From Clostridia bacterium (GTDB taxonomy: Bacteria > Bacillota > Clostridia > Oscillospirales > Acutalibacteraceae): a DNA stretch of 6,188 nucleotides. How positions within the stretch are numbered: position 1 is the first letter of the stretch; each line of letters starts with the position of its first letter. The stretch covers positions 1-6,188 of the forward strand of contig CAAFIS010000109.1 of assembly GCA_900763035.1 (NCBI GenBank), written 5' to 3'. Position numbers and translations under genes: made by a program. The notes beneath the pieces are model-generated. The model made no database searches. It was not told the origin of the DNA and was given only the letters and a program-made list of their open reading frames with translations. Of this stretch, positions 6,140 through 6,188 are shown in pieces.

Positions 6140-6188
6140 CACTTCGCCTCCCCGCGGTTGGCGGCGCGCACCGCGTTGGGCGAGCTGC
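6139..6188 (-). CDS. C-terminal tail of an upstream gene, possibly an AraC-type response regulator (partial)
   Basis: A minus-strand frame entering from the right edge ends with a TGA at 6141-6139 that shares its A with the kinase ATG (TGATG). The visible end reads SSPNAVRAANRGEAK; the preceding codon is incomplete (ends in GC, so it could be Gly). A Gly-x-Ser-Pro-x-x-x-Arg pattern near the C-terminus is typical of the second helix-turn-helix of AraC/YesN-type regulators (usually GxSPxxYR), and such a regulator would be the expected partner of the kinase. Only 15 residues are seen, so the family call is inference; that a coding frame ends here, coupled to the kinase, is better supported. The kinase SD (6153-6147) lies within its last codons. 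Confidence 0.5.
   Translation of the reverse strand, partial: SSPNAVRAANRGEAK
6147..6153 (-). promoter_or_regulatory. Ribosome binding site of the sensor kinase
   Basis: GGGGAGG on the minus strand lies 7 bases before ATG 6139 and 4 bases before the alternative GTG 6142. The spacing favours the ATG. The site lies within the final codons of the upstream frame. Confidence 0.75.

Noticed and set aside
1..6188. CRISPR arrays, tRNA or rRNA genes, insertion sequences, attachment sites
   Set aside because: No regularly spaced repeats, tRNA-like folds, transposase motifs or terminal inverted repeats were seen; the window is almost fully explained by protein genes.

Overview
The window is a GC-rich stretch of bacterial DNA, almost certainly from a Clostridia-type Firmicute, plausibly a gut Oscillospirales/Ruminococcaceae relative. 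The reasons are strong AGGAGG-type ribosome binding sites, a galactokinase with the GRTEIGGNHTDHNHG signature that I associate with clostridial enzymes, a YesM-type sensor kinase and a classical lipoprotein sugar-binding protein. The organism assignment is inference. The coding density is high, and because the DNA is GC-rich the antisense frames of the real genes are also open; I treat those as shadows.

Layout: (1) At the left edge, the first 13 codons of an unidentified minus-strand gene start at position 40, with a good RBS and an extended -10 promoter. (2) A 150-base divergent promoter region (41-190) follows. It contains a second promoter with a perfect TATAAT for the plus-strand gal genes, a 7-bp inverted repeat lying across the two promoters, and a tandem 7-bp repeat just after the predicted gal transcription start. 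(3) galK (191-1489) and galT (1517-2485) form a two-gene operon for the Leloir pathway: galactokinase makes galactose-1-phosphate and GalT exchanges it with UDP-glucose. No galE, mutarotase or transporter is visible here. (4) A strong GC-rich hairpin (2496-2534) lies between the convergent units and probably serves as a shared terminator.

(5) The right half is a minus-strand operon, read from right to left: the tail of an upstream gene (6188-6139) whose last residues resemble the C-terminus of an AraC-type DNA-binding domain; a YesM/LytS-type sensor histidine kinase (6139-4388) with a large extracytoplasmic dCache-like domain; a ribose-binding-protein-like lipoprotein (4398-3439) overlapping the kinase by 11 bases; and a cytoplasmic SGNH/sialate-O-acetylesterase-like hydrolase (3421-2543). 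The tight coupling (1-base overlap, 11-base overlap, 17-base gap) suggests one transcript and one function: sensing an extracellular sugar through a dedicated binding protein plus kinase, signalling to an AraC-type regulator, and deacetylating a related sugar inside the cell. A comparable binding-protein/kinase/regulator arrangement is known as XylFII-LytS/YesN in Clostridium beijerinckii. The ligand here cannot be read from the sequence.
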